Notes: generated by a model from the sequence alone, not told the origin. A stretch of DNA of 64,000 bases from Labilibaculum filiforme (GCF_002843315.1 NZ_MVDD01000008.1:62001-126000), one strand, 5' to 3'. Shown: positions 28,129 through 37,766, counted from the first letter of the stretch. Numbers and translations: made by a program.

Positions 28129-28401
28129 ATGGAAGGAAAGTCGGTAAGCATACGAGTATCAGGTAAGGTGCAACATGTAGGGTATCGGTATTATGCCAAA
28201 GAGGGTGCGAATCGTTTTGGTGTTTATGGCTTTGTGAGAAATCAGCCAGATGGCACGGTTTATATTGAAGCTATTGGAACAAATCTGGGTATTGAATTGT
28301 TTTGTGAGTGGTGTAGAAAGGGGGCGGATGCTTCCAGAGTAAAGGATATCTTTATTTGTAATTTGCCAGATCAGGATTTTACTGATTTTGTCATAAAATA
28401 A
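28129..28401 (+). CDS. acyP: acylphosphatase
   Basis: A 90-residue protein of the usual family length. It has the phosphate-binding loop GKVQHVGYRYYAKEGA with the catalytic Arg (residue ~22) and the catalytic Asn in GFVRNQPDGTVYIEA (~40). It hydrolyses carboxyl-phosphate bonds of acylphosphates in the cytoplasm. The loop reads QHVGYR rather than the common QGVGFR, a tolerated variation. Single gene, followed by a hairpin shared with the convergent tRNA. Confidence 0.92.
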   Translation: MEGKSVSIRVSGKVQHVGYRYYAKEGANRFGVYGFVRNQPDGTVYIEAIGTNLGIELFCEWCRKGADASRVKDIFICNLPDQDFTDFVIK

Positions 28402-28404
28402 AAA

Positions 28405-28429
28405 AAGCTTCTGATCAAATCAGAAGCTT
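28405..28429 (-). terminator. terminator of the first tRNA-Gln gene
   Basis: Perfect 11-bp stem AAGCTTCTGAT / ATCAGAAGCTT with a 3-nt loop. On the minus strand it is followed by seven T. It lies 4 bp beyond the tRNA and 4 bp after the convergent acylphosphatase stop. Confidence 0.85.
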
Positions 28430-28432
28430 GTG

Positions 28433-28503
28433 TTGTCCCGTAAGGACTCGAACCTTAAATGCCTGGACCAAAACCAGGTGTGTTACCATTACACCACGGG
28501 ACA
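28433..28503 (-). tRNA. tRNA-Gln (anticodon TTG), copy 1
   Basis: A 71-nt cloverleaf on the minus strand: 7-bp acceptor stem TGTCCCG / CGGGACA with discriminator A, D-arm GTGTAATGGTAACAC, anticodon arm CCTGG-TTTTGGT-CCAGG giving anticodon TTG, and T-arm with GGTTCGAGTCC. The CCA end is not encoded. Identical to the copy at 29085-29155. Confidence 0.95.
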
Positions 28504-28536
28504 ATTCCCATTCAGTCATTTCTGACTAAGACGTTG

Positions 28537-28566
28537 CAAATATAATAGAAATATTTGTTTGCCAAA
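28537..28566 (-). promoter_or_regulatory. Bacteroidota-type promoter of tRNA-Gln copy 1
   Basis: On the minus strand TTTG (28563-28566) and TATATTTG (28537-28544) are 18 bp apart, matching the -33 TTTG / -7 TAnnTTTG consensus of the phylum. The tRNA begins about 33 bp downstream of the -7 box. Confidence 0.75.
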
Positions 28567-28659
28567 ACCAAAAAATGCAAAAATATTGCAGGCTTTTATA
28601 CGTTGTAGTGGTTGTGGTATTGTAATTATTCTGATTGTCAATTTGAAAGGCTAGAAAAT

Positions 28660-29031
28660 ATGGAGCAAAAAAAAATAGAATCGTTAACAGGAAAGTGGAT
28701 TTACGAGGAAGATTATGGCTATGGGATAGCAAAAGGAGAGCTTTTATTAACTCAAATAGGGAAAAAATTAAGTGGAAAAATCATTTTTTCGGAAAATATA
28801 GAAGCTGAAGATACATTTATGATTCAAGAAACATTGGAAGGAGAGGTAAATTTGAATCGAGTTCAATTAAAAGCAATCGAGTATGATATTATTCATGCCG
28901 ATTTTGAGATTAATTACGAATTGGATTCCTGGGATGGTATGTTAATTAACGAGACCACAATAGAGGGAGATAGTTTAGATGATCAAGGAATTTCGGGTAG
29001 TTTTAAATTTCACCGGGTTCTGGAAAAATAA
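28660..29031 (+). CDS. small hypothetical protein between two tRNA-Gln genes
   Basis: A 123-residue protein from ATG 28660 (MEQKKIESLTGKWIYEEDYG); the earlier in-frame ATG at 28612 adds an unlikely segment. It has no signal peptide. The alternating strand pattern (GKWIYEEDYGYGIAKGELLLTQIGKKLSGKI) suggests a small beta-barrel of the lipocalin-like type, but I do not recognise the family. It is on the plus strand, opposite to both flanking tRNA genes. Confidence 0.7.
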   Translation: MEQKKIESLTGKWIYEEDYGYGIAKGELLLTQIGKKLSGKIIFSENIEAEDTFMIQETLEGEVNLNRVQLKAIEYDIIHADFEINYELDSWDGMLINETTIEGDSLDDQGISGSFKFHRVLEK

Positions 29032-29049
29032 AAATATGGGTAAAATAAA

Positions 29050-29080
29050 AAAAAGCTTCGAATAATTTCGAAGCTTTTTT
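29050..29080. terminator. bidirectional terminator
   Basis: Arms AAAAGCTTCGAA / TTTCGAAGCTTTTTT. The A-run before and T-run after allow it to end both the plus-strand hypothetical gene and the minus-strand tRNA-Gln copy 2, whose 3' end lies 4 bp away. Confidence 0.85.
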
Positions 29081-29084
29081 CTTG

Positions 29085-29155
29085 TTGTCCCGTAAGGACT
29101 CGAACCTTAAATGCCTGGACCAAAACCAGGTGTGTTACCATTACACCACGGGACA
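29085..29155 (-). tRNA. tRNA-Gln (anticodon TTG), copy 2
   Basis: Identical over 71 nt to copy 1 at 28433-28503, with the same orientation, anticodon loop TTTTGGT and 7-bp acceptor stem. The sequences outside the tRNA differ apart from the promoter boxes, so the duplication is old and the tRNA sequence is held by selection or gene conversion. Confidence 0.95.
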
Positions 29156-29184
29156 ATCAGATTTGCCTTTTTGCAAAGACTCTG

Positions 29185-29214
29185 CAAATGTAATACTTTT
29201 TTTATTTGTGCAAA
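29185..29214 (-). promoter_or_regulatory. Bacteroidota-type promoter of tRNA-Gln copy 2
   Basis: On the minus strand TTTG (29211-29214) and TACATTTG (29185-29192) are 18 bp apart, the same spacing and distance to the tRNA as at copy 1. Confidence 0.75.
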
Positions 29215-29324
29215 CAAAAAGTGTAAAATTTTCAAACAGAATTCGGGGGAACTGTTAAAATTGACTATTTTCGTTCAAAATATTATCCTGCAAATCGAAT
29301 ATAATAAATAAAAATACACACAAG

Positions 29325-32300
29325 ATGAGATCTAATTACAATGTGGTTAACAATGTGTTAGGCTGGGTAGCCTTCGCCATTGCTGCACTTACCTACTTGT
29401 TTACTATGGAGCCTACAGCCAGTTTGTGGGATTGTGGAGAATTTATTACTACTGCCTACGGATTAGAGGTCGGACATCCTCCGGGAGCACCTTTATTCAT
29501 GATTATAGCGCGTTTTTTCTCTCTTTTTGCTCCAAGTCCTGCCGAGGCAGCCTTACTTGTAAATTCGATGTCGGCCTTGGCGTCGGCCTTTACAATTCTG
29601 TTTTTGTTTTGGACAATTACTCATCTTGCTAAAAAATTAGTGATTACCGATGGCGAAATTTCAAAAGGGAATTTAATTGCCGTTATGGGAACCGGAATGG
29701 TTGGAGCACTTGCTTACACTTTTTCGGATACATTTTGGTTTTCGGCCGTAGAAGGGGAAGTTTACGCATTATCATCATTGTTTACAGCCGTGGTATTTTG
29801 GGCAATTCTGAAATGGGAAAACGTAGCCAATGAGAAGTATGCAAACCGATGGATTATTTTAATCGCTTATTTAATGGGATTATCGATTGGTGTTCACTTG
29901 CTCAACCTTTTAGCTATTCCTGCTATTATATTTGTTTACTATTTTAAAAAATATACACCTACCCGAAATGGAATAATTGGAGCATTTTTACTTTCTGTTC
30001 TTATTTTGGGAGTGGTTATGTATGGGGTTATTCCCGGCGTAATTACAATCGCATCTTGGTTCGAGTTGATTTTTGTAAATCAATTGGGTTTGCCTTACAA
30101 TACCGGCGTAATGTTTTATGCAGTCGCGTTAATTGCATTGGTTGTTTGGTTAATTAATTTCTCTATTAAACGTGGTATGGTGGTTTTAAATACCATTGTT
30201 ACTGCTTTTGTGGTGATCATGATTGGATATTCTTCCTTTGCAATGATCGTAATTCGCTCATCAGCAAATCCACCAATGGATGAAAATAATCCCGATAACG
30301 TGTTTGCTTTACTTTCCTATTTAAATCGGGAGCAATATGGCGACAGACCACTTGTTTATGGAGAGTATTACAATGCTCCAGCAGTTGATTTGGTGGAAAC
30401 TAGTCCGGTTTACATTCAAAAAAAGGATAAAAATAATAAGGATAGATACATTGTTGCTTCGCACAAACAGCAATATAAATTCGACTCTAGGTTCAATACT
30501 TTATTTCCTAGAATGTATAGTTCCCGAGCAAATCATATTCAGGAATATGAGTATTGGGGCGATGTAAAAAAGAACAATCCAATTCAGGTTGGCGATGGTG
30601 AAACTCTTTACAAACCAAGTTTTGGTTCCAATCTAAAGTTTTTCTTCTCCTATCAGGTGAACCATATGTACTGGCGTTATTTCATGTGGAATTTTGTTGG
30701 TCGTCAGAATGATATTCAAGGACATGGTGATATTCTGAACGGAAACTGGATTTCGGGAATTCCTTTTGTCGATGAATTAAAAATTGGAAATCAGGATAAG
30801 TTGTATCCTGAAATGGCAAATAAGAAATCAAGAAATACCTACTTCTTTTTACCATTTTTACTTGGTTTAATAGGTTTAATCTATCATTATAGATCAAGTG
30901 CAAAAGGCAAACAAGACTTTTTTGTGGTGATGTTGCTTTTTGTATTTACCGGATTGGCAATTGTTGTTTATTTAAACCAGTCTCCTTATCAGCCACGTGA
31001 GCGGGATTATGCATACGCTGGTTCCTTCTACGCATTTGCCATTTGGATTGGTTTTGGCGTATTGGGCTTGTATCAGTGGTTGAGTAAGAAAGGGCCTTCG
31101 GTTATAACTGCAGGAGCAGTAACTACGGTTTGTTTGCTAGCCGTTCCTGCATTAATGGCACAACAAAATAAAGATGATCACGATCGTTCGGGTCGATATG
31201 CTACTTTGGCTTATGCAACAAACTATCTGAATTCTTGTGCTCCCGATGCCATATTATTTACTTACGGCGATAACGATACGTTCCCACTTTGGTATGCACA
31301 GGAAGTGGAAGGAATTCGACGGGATATACGAATCGTAAATTTAAGTTTATTGGCTGGCGATTGGTACATCAATCAAATGAGAACCAAAGCTTACGATTCC
31401 GATTTAATTCCTATGTCGCTTACCGCGGATAAGGTAGAACCAGGTATTCGCGATCAGGTTCCTATTGTGGAACGATTGAAAGGACAAGAACTTTTAAGTG
31501 AGATGATAAAATTCGTAGGCAGCGATAATGATGCCACAAAAGTAGAAACTCAATCGGGTAAAAAGTTGAATTATTTTCCAGGAAGAGATGTTTACGTGCC
31601 TGTTGATTCGGCTAAAGTGCTTGCAAATGGTACTGTTCAGCCAGAGGATGCTCATTTAATTGTTGACAAGTTAGAATGGAAGATCAAAAGAAGTTATTTG
31701 TATAAAAATGATATCATGGTTTACGATATTATTGCAAATAACAATTGGGAGAGACCTATTTACTTCTCGGTAGGAATGGGTACTGATAGTTTTCTTGGTT
31801 TGGAAAAATATTTCCAATTGGAAGGAGCAACTTATCGTTTGGTGCCTATCGAAACAAAAGGGGATCGAAGTGGATATGGTCATATCAATACAAAACTGTT
31901 GTACGATACTTACATGAACAAATTTACTTTCGGGGGTATAAATGATCCAGATGTTTATATCGATCAGTTCCATATTTTGACTGTAAATATCATGTCGTTC
32001 AGATCCAATTATAGTCGTTTGGCTAGCGCTTTAAACGACGAGGGCGAAAGAAAAAAAGCGATTGATATTTTAGATCGTTGCATGGAAGAATTGCCAACTG
32101 GTAAAATACCATTTGATAATACTTTGATAGGATTTATTCAGGAGTATTACAGAGCAAATGCAGTTGATAAAGCAAATGCTTTACTATTGGAAATGGCAAC
32201 GCAATCTTACGATAAAATGAATTATTTCTTAAGTTTGGATGAGCAACGTGCAGTTTCATTTAGAGCGGAACAGGAACGAGAATTGCGGGTGGTACAAATG

Positions 32301-32396
32301 CTTTTAGGATTGGCCGATATGGGCGAACAAACTAAGCTGAGGGAAGATTTGCAATTAAAATTCGAATTGCTTTTTAAATCTGCCGCAGGCGAATAA
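29325..32396 (+). CDS. DUF2723 (GT117/TMEM260-like) membrane O-mannosyltransferase-like protein, first paralogue
   Basis: A 1023-residue inner-membrane protein. About 12 hydrophobic segments in residues 10-640 carry the family signature MEPTASLWDCGEFITTAYGLEVGHPPGAPLF (positions ~27-57), with an acidic site and HPPGAP as in lipid-phosphate-dependent mannosyltransferases. A soluble C-terminal part with helical repeats (~850-1010) lies on the outer side. Family members are thought to glycosylate exported proteins from a lipid-linked sugar. The next paralogue follows after a terminator. DUF2723/GT117 naming is from memory; no substrate can be given. Confidence 0.85.
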   Translation: MRSNYNVVNNVLGWVAFAIAALTYLFTMEPTASLWDCGEFITTAYGLEVGHPPGAPLFMIIARFFSLFAPSPAEAALLVNSMSALASAFTILFLFWTITHLAKKLVITDGEISKGNLIAVMGTGMVGALAYTFSDTFWFSAVEGEVYALSSLFTAVVFWAILKWENVANEKYANRWIILIAYLMGLSIGVHLLNLLAIPAIIFVYYFKKYTPTRNGIIGAFLLSVLILGVVMYGVIPGVITIASWFELIFVNQLGLPYNTGVMFYAVALIALVVWLINFSIKRGMVVLNTIVTAFVVIMIGYSSFAMIVIRSSANPPMDENNPDNVFALLSYLNREQYGDRPLVYGEYYNAPAVDLVETSPVYIQKKDKNNKDRYIVASHKQQYKFDSRFNTLFPRMYSSRANHIQEYEYWGDVKKNNPIQVGDGETLYKPSFGSNLKFFFSYQVNHMYWRYFMWNFVGRQNDIQGHGDILNGNWISGIPFVDELKIGNQDKLYPEMANKKSRNTYFFLPFLLGLIGLIYHYRSSAKGKQDFFVVMLLFVFTGLAIVVYLNQSPYQPRERDYAYAGSFYAFAIWIGFGVLGLYQWLSKKGPSVITAGAVTTVCLLAVPALMAQQNKDDHDRSGRYATLAYATNYLNSCAPDAILFTYGDNDTFPLWYAQEVEGIRRDIRIVNLSLLAGDWYINQMRTKAYDSDLIPMSLTADKVEPGIRDQVPIVERLKGQELLSEMIKFVGSDNDATKVETQSGKKLNYFPGRDVYVPVDSAKVLANGTVQPEDAHLIVDKLEWKIKRSYLYKNDIMVYDIIANNNWERPIYFSVGMGTDSFLGLEKYFQLEGATYRLVPIETKGDRSGYGHINTKLLYDTYMNKFTFGGINDPDVYIDQFHILTVNIMSFRSNYSRLASALNDEGERKKAIDILDRCMEELPTGKIPFDNTLIGFIQEYYRANAVDKANALLLEMATQSYDKMNYFLSLDEQRAVSFRAEQERELRVVQMLLGLADMGEQTKLREDLQLKFELLFKSAAGE

Positions 32397-32415
32397 AAAA
32401 ATAGAATGAATTTTG

Positions 32416-32452
32416 AATGGCTGTCTTCCCACGGAGACAGCCATTTTTTTTG
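32416..32452 (+). terminator. intrinsic terminator between the two DUF2723 genes
   Basis: Perfect 11-bp stem AATGGCTGTCT / AGACAGCCATT with an 8-nt loop, continuing into eight T. It separates the transcripts of the two paralogues. Confidence 0.9.
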
Positions 32453-32651
32453 ATTTTAGATCAAAAAAATACTGTTTTTCACAAACCAATACCTTGTATT
32501 CGTCTTCAAAAAAGAATATTTCTAAACTTATTCAACTTTAAACACAATGCTTTGTTAAGTTTTTTTCACATAATACAAATCAATTCTTTTTGTTAAAAGA
32601 CGTAACTTCGCTGTCTGTGGCACAAAAAACAACCCTTATTTTTAAAAATCG

Positions 32652-35600
32652 ATGAGTAAGTATCAAAAAATAAACATTATTGTAGGATGGATATCCTTTG
32701 CAATAGCAGCTGTTGTCTACTTTTTAACTCTTGAACCTACAGTTAGTTTCTGGGATTGTGGAGAGTTCATTACTTCTTCGTATAAGTTGGAAATTGGACA
32801 TGCTCCGGGCGCTCCGTTTTTTATGATACTGGCTCGATTCTTCTCGTTATTTGCATCAGGTCCCGAGAATGTTGCACTTTTAATAAATTCCTTATCTGGT
32901 TTGGCAAGTGCTTTTACCATTCTGTTTTTATTCTGGACAATTACCCATTTGGCTAAAAAGTTGGTGGTTACCGGAAATCAAATATCCAATTCTCAAATAG
33001 CGACAATTGTGGGAGCCGGATTTATTGGAGCCATGGCTTATGCTTTTTCAGATACCTTCTGGTTTTCGGCAGTAGAGGGAGAAGTTTATGCAACATCATC
33101 ACTTTTTACTGCAGTGGTTTTTTGGTGTATTTTAAAATGGGAGAATGAAGAAGGTAAGGCTTATGCAAACAGATGGCTCATTCTAATTGCGTACCTAATG
33201 GGCTTATCAATAGGGGTTCATCTCTTAAATTTATTGGCAATTCCGGCTATTGTTATGGTGTACTATTTTAAGAAATATGAACCAAGCAGAAATGGAATCT
33301 TAATGGCTTTGGGTGTTGCTTTGCTTCTTTTGGGTGGCGCAATGTATGTAATAATACCCGGTGTAGTGAAAGGGGCATTTCTTTTCGATTTGTTCTTTGT
33401 AAATGTAGTTGGTTTGCCATTTAATTCCGGGGCATATATTTTTATTCTTCTTCTGATTGCGACTCTTGTTTGGAGCATTCGATATACTATTTCTCATGGG
33501 AAAGTGGTTTTGAATACTTTACTCACTGCTTTAATGGTTATTTTAATTGGATATTCATCGTATTCTTTAATCATGATTCGTTCTGCTGCAAATCCAGGTT
33601 TGGATCAAAATAATCCGGAGGATTTATATTCTTTACTTTACTACCTAAATAGAGAGCAGTACGGCGATAATCCGTTAATTTATGGGGAAGCCTTTAATGC
33701 TCCTATGCTTGACGAAAATTCTTATGTAGAGGATAAGAATGTTTACATTAAAAAAGAGGGAAAATATGTAGTTTCCTACATTAAAAAGAAGCCTAACTTT
33801 AAAAGTTCCCATAAAATGGTATTCCCAAGAATGTACACAAAGGGAATGTCGGGCAGAAATCCCGATGAATTTGCAAAATGGACGGGGATAAAAGCAGATC
33901 AGAAAGAAAAACCCAGCTTTATTCAAAATCTAGACTTCTTTTTTTCTTATCAGGTGAACTACATGTACATCCGCTATTTTATGTGGAATTTTTCCGGTCG
34001 CCAGTCCGATCGTCAGACTTATAGTGGCGTTATTGATGGCAATTGGATTTCAGGAATTCCTTTGGTCGATAATTTTCGTTTGGGCGATCAGAGTCTGAGG
34101 CCCGAGCACATGACCAACAATAAAGGCAACAACAAATATTACTTTTTGCCATTACTTTTAGGATTGGCTGGTTTGTTTTATCAATACCGAAAAAGTACTG
34201 TTGGGAAAAAAGATTTCTTTGTAGTTCTCTTGTTGTTTTTACTTACCGGATTGGCTATTGTAGTGTACCTAAATCAGCCACCATTACAGCCTCGCGAAAG
34301 GGATTATGCTTACGCAGGATCGTTTTATGCCTTTGCTATTTGGATTGGCTTAGGGATGCTTGCAGTGCTTCATGTAACTAAAAAAGTATTTCGTAAGGAT
34401 AAGCTTGCTATTCCTGTTGCATTTACACTTTGTTTTGTAGCTGTTCCCGCATTATTTGCTCAACAAAACTGGGACGATCACGATCGGTCGGATCGATATG
34501 TAGCCAGAGATTTAGCTTACGATTACCTAAATTCCTGCGAACCCAATGCCATATTATTTACCATGGGCGATAACGATACTTTCCCATTGTGGTATTTGCA
34601 GGAAGTAGAAGGAATAAGAACCGATGTTCGCGTTTGCAATCTAAGTTACCTTTCTGCCGATTGGTACATCGATCAAATGAAGCATAAAAACTACGATTCC
34701 GATCCTTTGCCAATTTCTCTTACCGAGGATAAATATTTGGCTGGAACACGTGATGTAGTTTATGTATTGGACGATCCTCGACTAACGGCTTATGTGGCAA
34801 AAAATGGTGGGCTGGACTTGAAAGATGCAGTAGAATATGTAGCCAGCGATAAGGAAAGCACTAAAAAAATATATGGATACGAAGAACGAATAGACCATTT
34901 TCCAGCCAATAAATTTCGAATGATTGTCGATAAGGAGCAAGTACTAAAAACTAATACGCTTAGTGAAAAGGATACGGCGAATATCGTAAAGCAAATGATG
35001 TGGGAGGTAAAATCAAATTACATCGAAAAAAGTGGTTTGATTTTGTACGATATGTTGGTGCAGAATAATTGGAAGCGACCAGTTTATTTTTCCATTACAG
35101 TGCCGTCGAGCGGATATTATGGTTTAGAAGATTATTTTAGATTGGAAGGTTTTGCCTATCGCTTGGTGCCAATTAACTTCAAAAGCGACGAAATGCAGAT
35201 TGGTGGTGTAAATACCGATGTAATGTATACCAATTTGATGAGTAAATTTAAATGGGGAAATATCAATCATCCCGATGTTTATATCGATGAAACCTGTTCT
35301 CGTTTGTGTAGCAATATCAGAAATAATTTTCTTCGATTATCGGAAAGTTTGCTCGACGAAGGGAAAAGAGATTCCGCGGTGCAAGTTCTTGATAAATGTG
35401 TTGAATTGATTCCGAACGAAAAGGTAGCTTTCGATTATTTAGCAATCCTCTTGGCACAATCTTATTATCGTGCGGCAGAATACGAAAAAGGCAGTCAAAT
35501 GATTGAAACCATATCCGACCGATTGGTGAAGGAAATAAATTATTACATGACTTTAACTCCGGTTTCAACTTCCGAATTTCCTCGTTTAAAAAGTCGAAAT

Positions 35601-35714
35601 TTTGCTTTGTTGCAGGAATTGTATCGCATTACAGCACAATACGATCAAAAGGAATTGAATCAGAAAATAGAATCGGACTTTAAAATATTAGTAGAAAGTT
35701 ATAAAAAAGAATAA
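32652..35714 (+). CDS. DUF2723 (GT117/TMEM260-like) membrane O-mannosyltransferase-like protein, second paralogue
   Basis: A 1020-residue protein collinear with its neighbour at 29325-32396: the same ~12 membrane segments, the signature LEPTVSFWDCGEFITSSYKLEIGHAPGAPFF (~27-57), and the blocks LNQPPLQPRERDYAYAGSFYAFAIW and FTMGDNDTFPLWYLQEVEGI. HPPGAP of the first copy reads HAPGAP here. The two are a tandem duplication that has diverged mainly in the C-terminal soluble half, suggesting different acceptors. It is joined to the following deacetylase gene by a 2-bp gap, so the pair is probably one transcript. Confidence 0.85.
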   Translation: MSKYQKINIIVGWISFAIAAVVYFLTLEPTVSFWDCGEFITSSYKLEIGHAPGAPFFMILARFFSLFASGPENVALLINSLSGLASAFTILFLFWTITHLAKKLVVTGNQISNSQIATIVGAGFIGAMAYAFSDTFWFSAVEGEVYATSSLFTAVVFWCILKWENEEGKAYANRWLILIAYLMGLSIGVHLLNLLAIPAIVMVYYFKKYEPSRNGILMALGVALLLLGGAMYVIIPGVVKGAFLFDLFFVNVVGLPFNSGAYIFILLLIATLVWSIRYTISHGKVVLNTLLTALMVILIGYSSYSLIMIRSAANPGLDQNNPEDLYSLLYYLNREQYGDNPLIYGEAFNAPMLDENSYVEDKNVYIKKEGKYVVSYIKKKPNFKSSHKMVFPRMYTKGMSGRNPDEFAKWTGIKADQKEKPSFIQNLDFFFSYQVNYMYIRYFMWNFSGRQSDRQTYSGVIDGNWISGIPLVDNFRLGDQSLRPEHMTNNKGNNKYYFLPLLLGLAGLFYQYRKSTVGKKDFFVVLLLFLLTGLAIVVYLNQPPLQPRERDYAYAGSFYAFAIWIGLGMLAVLHVTKKVFRKDKLAIPVAFTLCFVAVPALFAQQNWDDHDRSDRYVARDLAYDYLNSCEPNAILFTMGDNDTFPLWYLQEVEGIRTDVRVCNLSYLSADWYIDQMKHKNYDSDPLPISLTEDKYLAGTRDVVYVLDDPRLTAYVAKNGGLDLKDAVEYVASDKESTKKIYGYEERIDHFPANKFRMIVDKEQVLKTNTLSEKDTANIVKQMMWEVKSNYIEKSGLILYDMLVQNNWKRPVYFSITVPSSGYYGLEDYFRLEGFAYRLVPINFKSDEMQIGGVNTDVMYTNLMSKFKWGNINHPDVYIDETCSRLCSNIRNNFLRLSESLLDEGKRDSAVQVLDKCVELIPNEKVAFDYLAILLAQSYYRAAEYEKGSQMIETISDRLVKEINYYMTLTPVSTSEFPRLKSRNFALLQELYRITAQYDQKELNQKIESDFKILVESYKKE

Positions 35715-35716
35715 AG

Positions 35717-36331
35717 ATGTTGAGATGGATGAGAGCTCCGGGAATATTTAAAATATTTTTCCCGAGCTTTGTGTGGCGTTATAATTCTGGAGCAAAAAAG
35801 GTGTATCTAACTTTCGATGATGGACCAATCCCGGAATCAACTTTATGGACATTGAATTTGCTGAAGGAAAAGAATATAAAAGCGACTTTCTTTTGCGTGG
35901 GCGATAATGTGCATAAATATCCCGAATTATATCAAAACATACTTACAGATGGTCATGCAGTTGGAAATCACACCTACAACCATTTAAAAGGTTGGTCTGT
36001 GGATACGCAACGATATATCGAGAATGTAATTATGGCTTCCGATTTAATCGATTCCAAACTATTTCGTCCTCCTTATGGTCTAATAAAAAATTCTCAGGCA
36101 AAACACTTACTTCCCGAGTATAAAATTATAATGTGGGACGTTTTAAGTGGAGATTTTCGGAAGGATATTACACCCGAACAATGCTTGAGGGATGTGCTTA
36201 AAAAGGTGCGTCCAGGATCAATAATCTCCTTTCATAATCATCAGAAAACAAAGGCCAATATGCAGTATGCAGTACCTCGGTTAATTGATGAATTAAAACT
36301 TCAGGGATATGAGTTTGACGTTTGCCGGTAA
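35717..36331 (+). CDS. polysaccharide deacetylase (CE4, NodB homology)
   Basis: A 204-residue protein with all NodB motifs: KKVYLTFDDGPIPES (Asp-Asp metal site, ~34-48), GNHTYNHLKGW (metal-binding His pair, ~84), LFRPPYGLI (~116) and SIISFHNHQKT (~173). It has no clear signal peptide, only a weakly hydrophobic N-terminus. CE4 enzymes remove N- or O-acetyl groups from chitooligosaccharide, peptidoglycan or lipid-linked sugar. Tight linkage to the DUF2723 gene suggests action on the same lipid-linked or protein-linked glycan, which is inference. Confidence 0.88.
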   Translation: MLRWMRAPGIFKIFFPSFVWRYNSGAKKVYLTFDDGPIPESTLWTLNLLKEKNIKATFFCVGDNVHKYPELYQNILTDGHAVGNHTYNHLKGWSVDTQRYIENVIMASDLIDSKLFRPPYGLIKNSQAKHLLPEYKIIMWDVLSGDFRKDITPEQCLRDVLKKVRPGSIISFHNHQKTKANMQYAVPRLIDELKLQGYEFDVCR

Positions 36332-36381
36332 GAAATATAAAATTCCTTTCTTTTCCATCAGGTAAACTGCAATTGAATACG

Positions 36382-36389
36382 TAAATTTG
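36382..36389 (+). promoter_or_regulatory. possible -7 box for purD
   Basis: TAAATTTG fits the Bacteroidota TAnnTTTG -7 consensus, 105 bp before the purD start. No good TTTG is found at the -33 position, so the call is weak. Confidence 0.35.
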
Positions 36390-36494
36390 CTCTCGATCAA
36401 ACTATTAATACCATTTTATAACTAAAACCATTTGATAATTCCTGTTTGTTTAGTGAAAAGCAAATTAGGAGTGGTTGCTAATTAATTCTATTCG

Positions 36495-37766
36495 ATGAAA
36501 GTACTTCTTTTGGGTTCCGGAGGCCGTGAACATGCATTTGCATGGAAATTTGTTCAAAGCGAAAAATTGGAAAAATTGTATGTTGCTCCGGGAAATGCCG
36601 GAACTGCCACTATTGCAGAAAACGTAGCGATAAATCCGAACGACTTTGAAAAAATAAAAGAATTTGTCCTTGAAAAAGGAATTACCATGCTTGTTGTTGG
36701 TCCCGAAGATCCATTGGTAAATGGAATTCACGATTTCTTTTTAGCTGATGAGGCTCTTAATAGTATTCCTGTAATCGGTCCTGAGAAATTAGGTGCTCAA
36801 TTAGAAGGAAGCAAAGATTTTTCGAAGGAATTCATGTTCCGACATAATATTCCTACCGCAAAATATAAAAGCATTACCTCGGAAAATTTACAGGAAGGTT
36901 TAACTTTTTTAGAAAGCTTAAAGGCTCCCTATGTGCTAAAAGCAGATGGACTTGCAGCAGGAAAAGGAGTTTTAATTATTTCCGATTTAAAGGAAGCCAA
37001 ACATTCTCTTAAAGAGATGATTAATGGTATGTTTGGCGATGCAAGTAGTACCGTTGTTATTGAAGAATTTTTAGCGGGTATCGAGTTATCGGTTTTTGTA
37101 TTAACCGATGGCAAAAATTACAAAACACTTGCCGAAGCAAAGGATTATAAACGAATTGGAGAGGGCGATACTGGTTTAAATACTGGTGGTATGGGAGCAA
37201 TTTCGCCGGTTCCGTTTGCAACGGCCGATTTCATGAAAAAAGTTGAAGATCGTGTAATCGTTCCAACTATTGATGGTCTTCAGAAAGATAATATTCCCTA
37301 TAAAGGGTTTATTTTTATTGGTTTGATGAATATTGGAGGAGATCCATATGTAATCGAATACAATGTTCGAATGGGCGATCCTGAAACGGAAGTTATTATA
37401 CCGCGAATCAAATCCGATTTACTGGAACTAATGGAAGCGGTATCGAAACAGGAATTAGATACAGTTCATTTCGAAATGGATGATAGAACTGTAACTACTG
37501 TAATGCTTGTTGCTGGTGGTTACCCAGAGGCATACCAAAAAGGCAAAGTAATTACAAAATTAGAGGAGGTAGAGGGAAGTATTGTATTTCATGCAGGAAC
37601 CACTTTTTCGGGGAAGGATGTGGTGACTAACGGAGGTCGTGTTATTTCTGTGAGTTCGTATGGAGATAGCATGCAGTCGGCTTTGGATAAATCGTTCAAA
37701 AATGCTGCTTTAATTAATTTTGAAGGCAAATATTACAGAAAAGATATCGGTTTCGATTTAAAATAA
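36495..37766 (+). CDS. purD: phosphoribosylamine--glycine ligase
   Basis: A 423-residue cytoplasmic enzyme of normal length. It joins glycine to 5-phosphoribosylamine with ATP to give GAR in purine synthesis. It has the N-terminal signature VLLLGSGGREHAFAWKF, the ATP-grasp core with LKADGLAAGKGV (~150), the family motif LNTGGMGAISPVP (~230) and EYNVRMGDPETEV (~290). Single gene; a terminator follows. Confidence 0.97.
   Translation: MKVLLLGSGGREHAFAWKFVQSEKLEKLYVAPGNAGTATIAENVAINPNDFEKIKEFVLEKGITMLVVGPEDPLVNGIHDFFLADEALNSIPVIGPEKLGAQLEGSKDFSKEFMFRHNIPTAKYKSITSENLQEGLTFLESLKAPYVLKADGLAAGKGVLIISDLKEAKHSLKEMINGMFGDASSTVVIEEFLAGIELSVFVLTDGKNYKTLAEAKDYKRIGEGDTGLNTGGMGAISPVPFATADFMKKVEDRVIVPTIDGLQKDNIPYKGFIFIGLMNIGGDPYVIEYNVRMGDPETEVIIPRIKSDLLELMEAVSKQELDTVHFEMDDRTVTTVMLVAGGYPEAYQKGKVITKLEEVEGSIVFHAGTTFSGKDVVTNGGRVISVSSYGDSMQSALDKSFKNAALINFEGKYYRKDIGFDLK

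Noticed and set aside
28433-29155. tRNA-Gln pair as attachment sites of an integrated element
   Set aside because: The DNA between them is one small gene without integrase, and both tRNAs are complete with own promoters.
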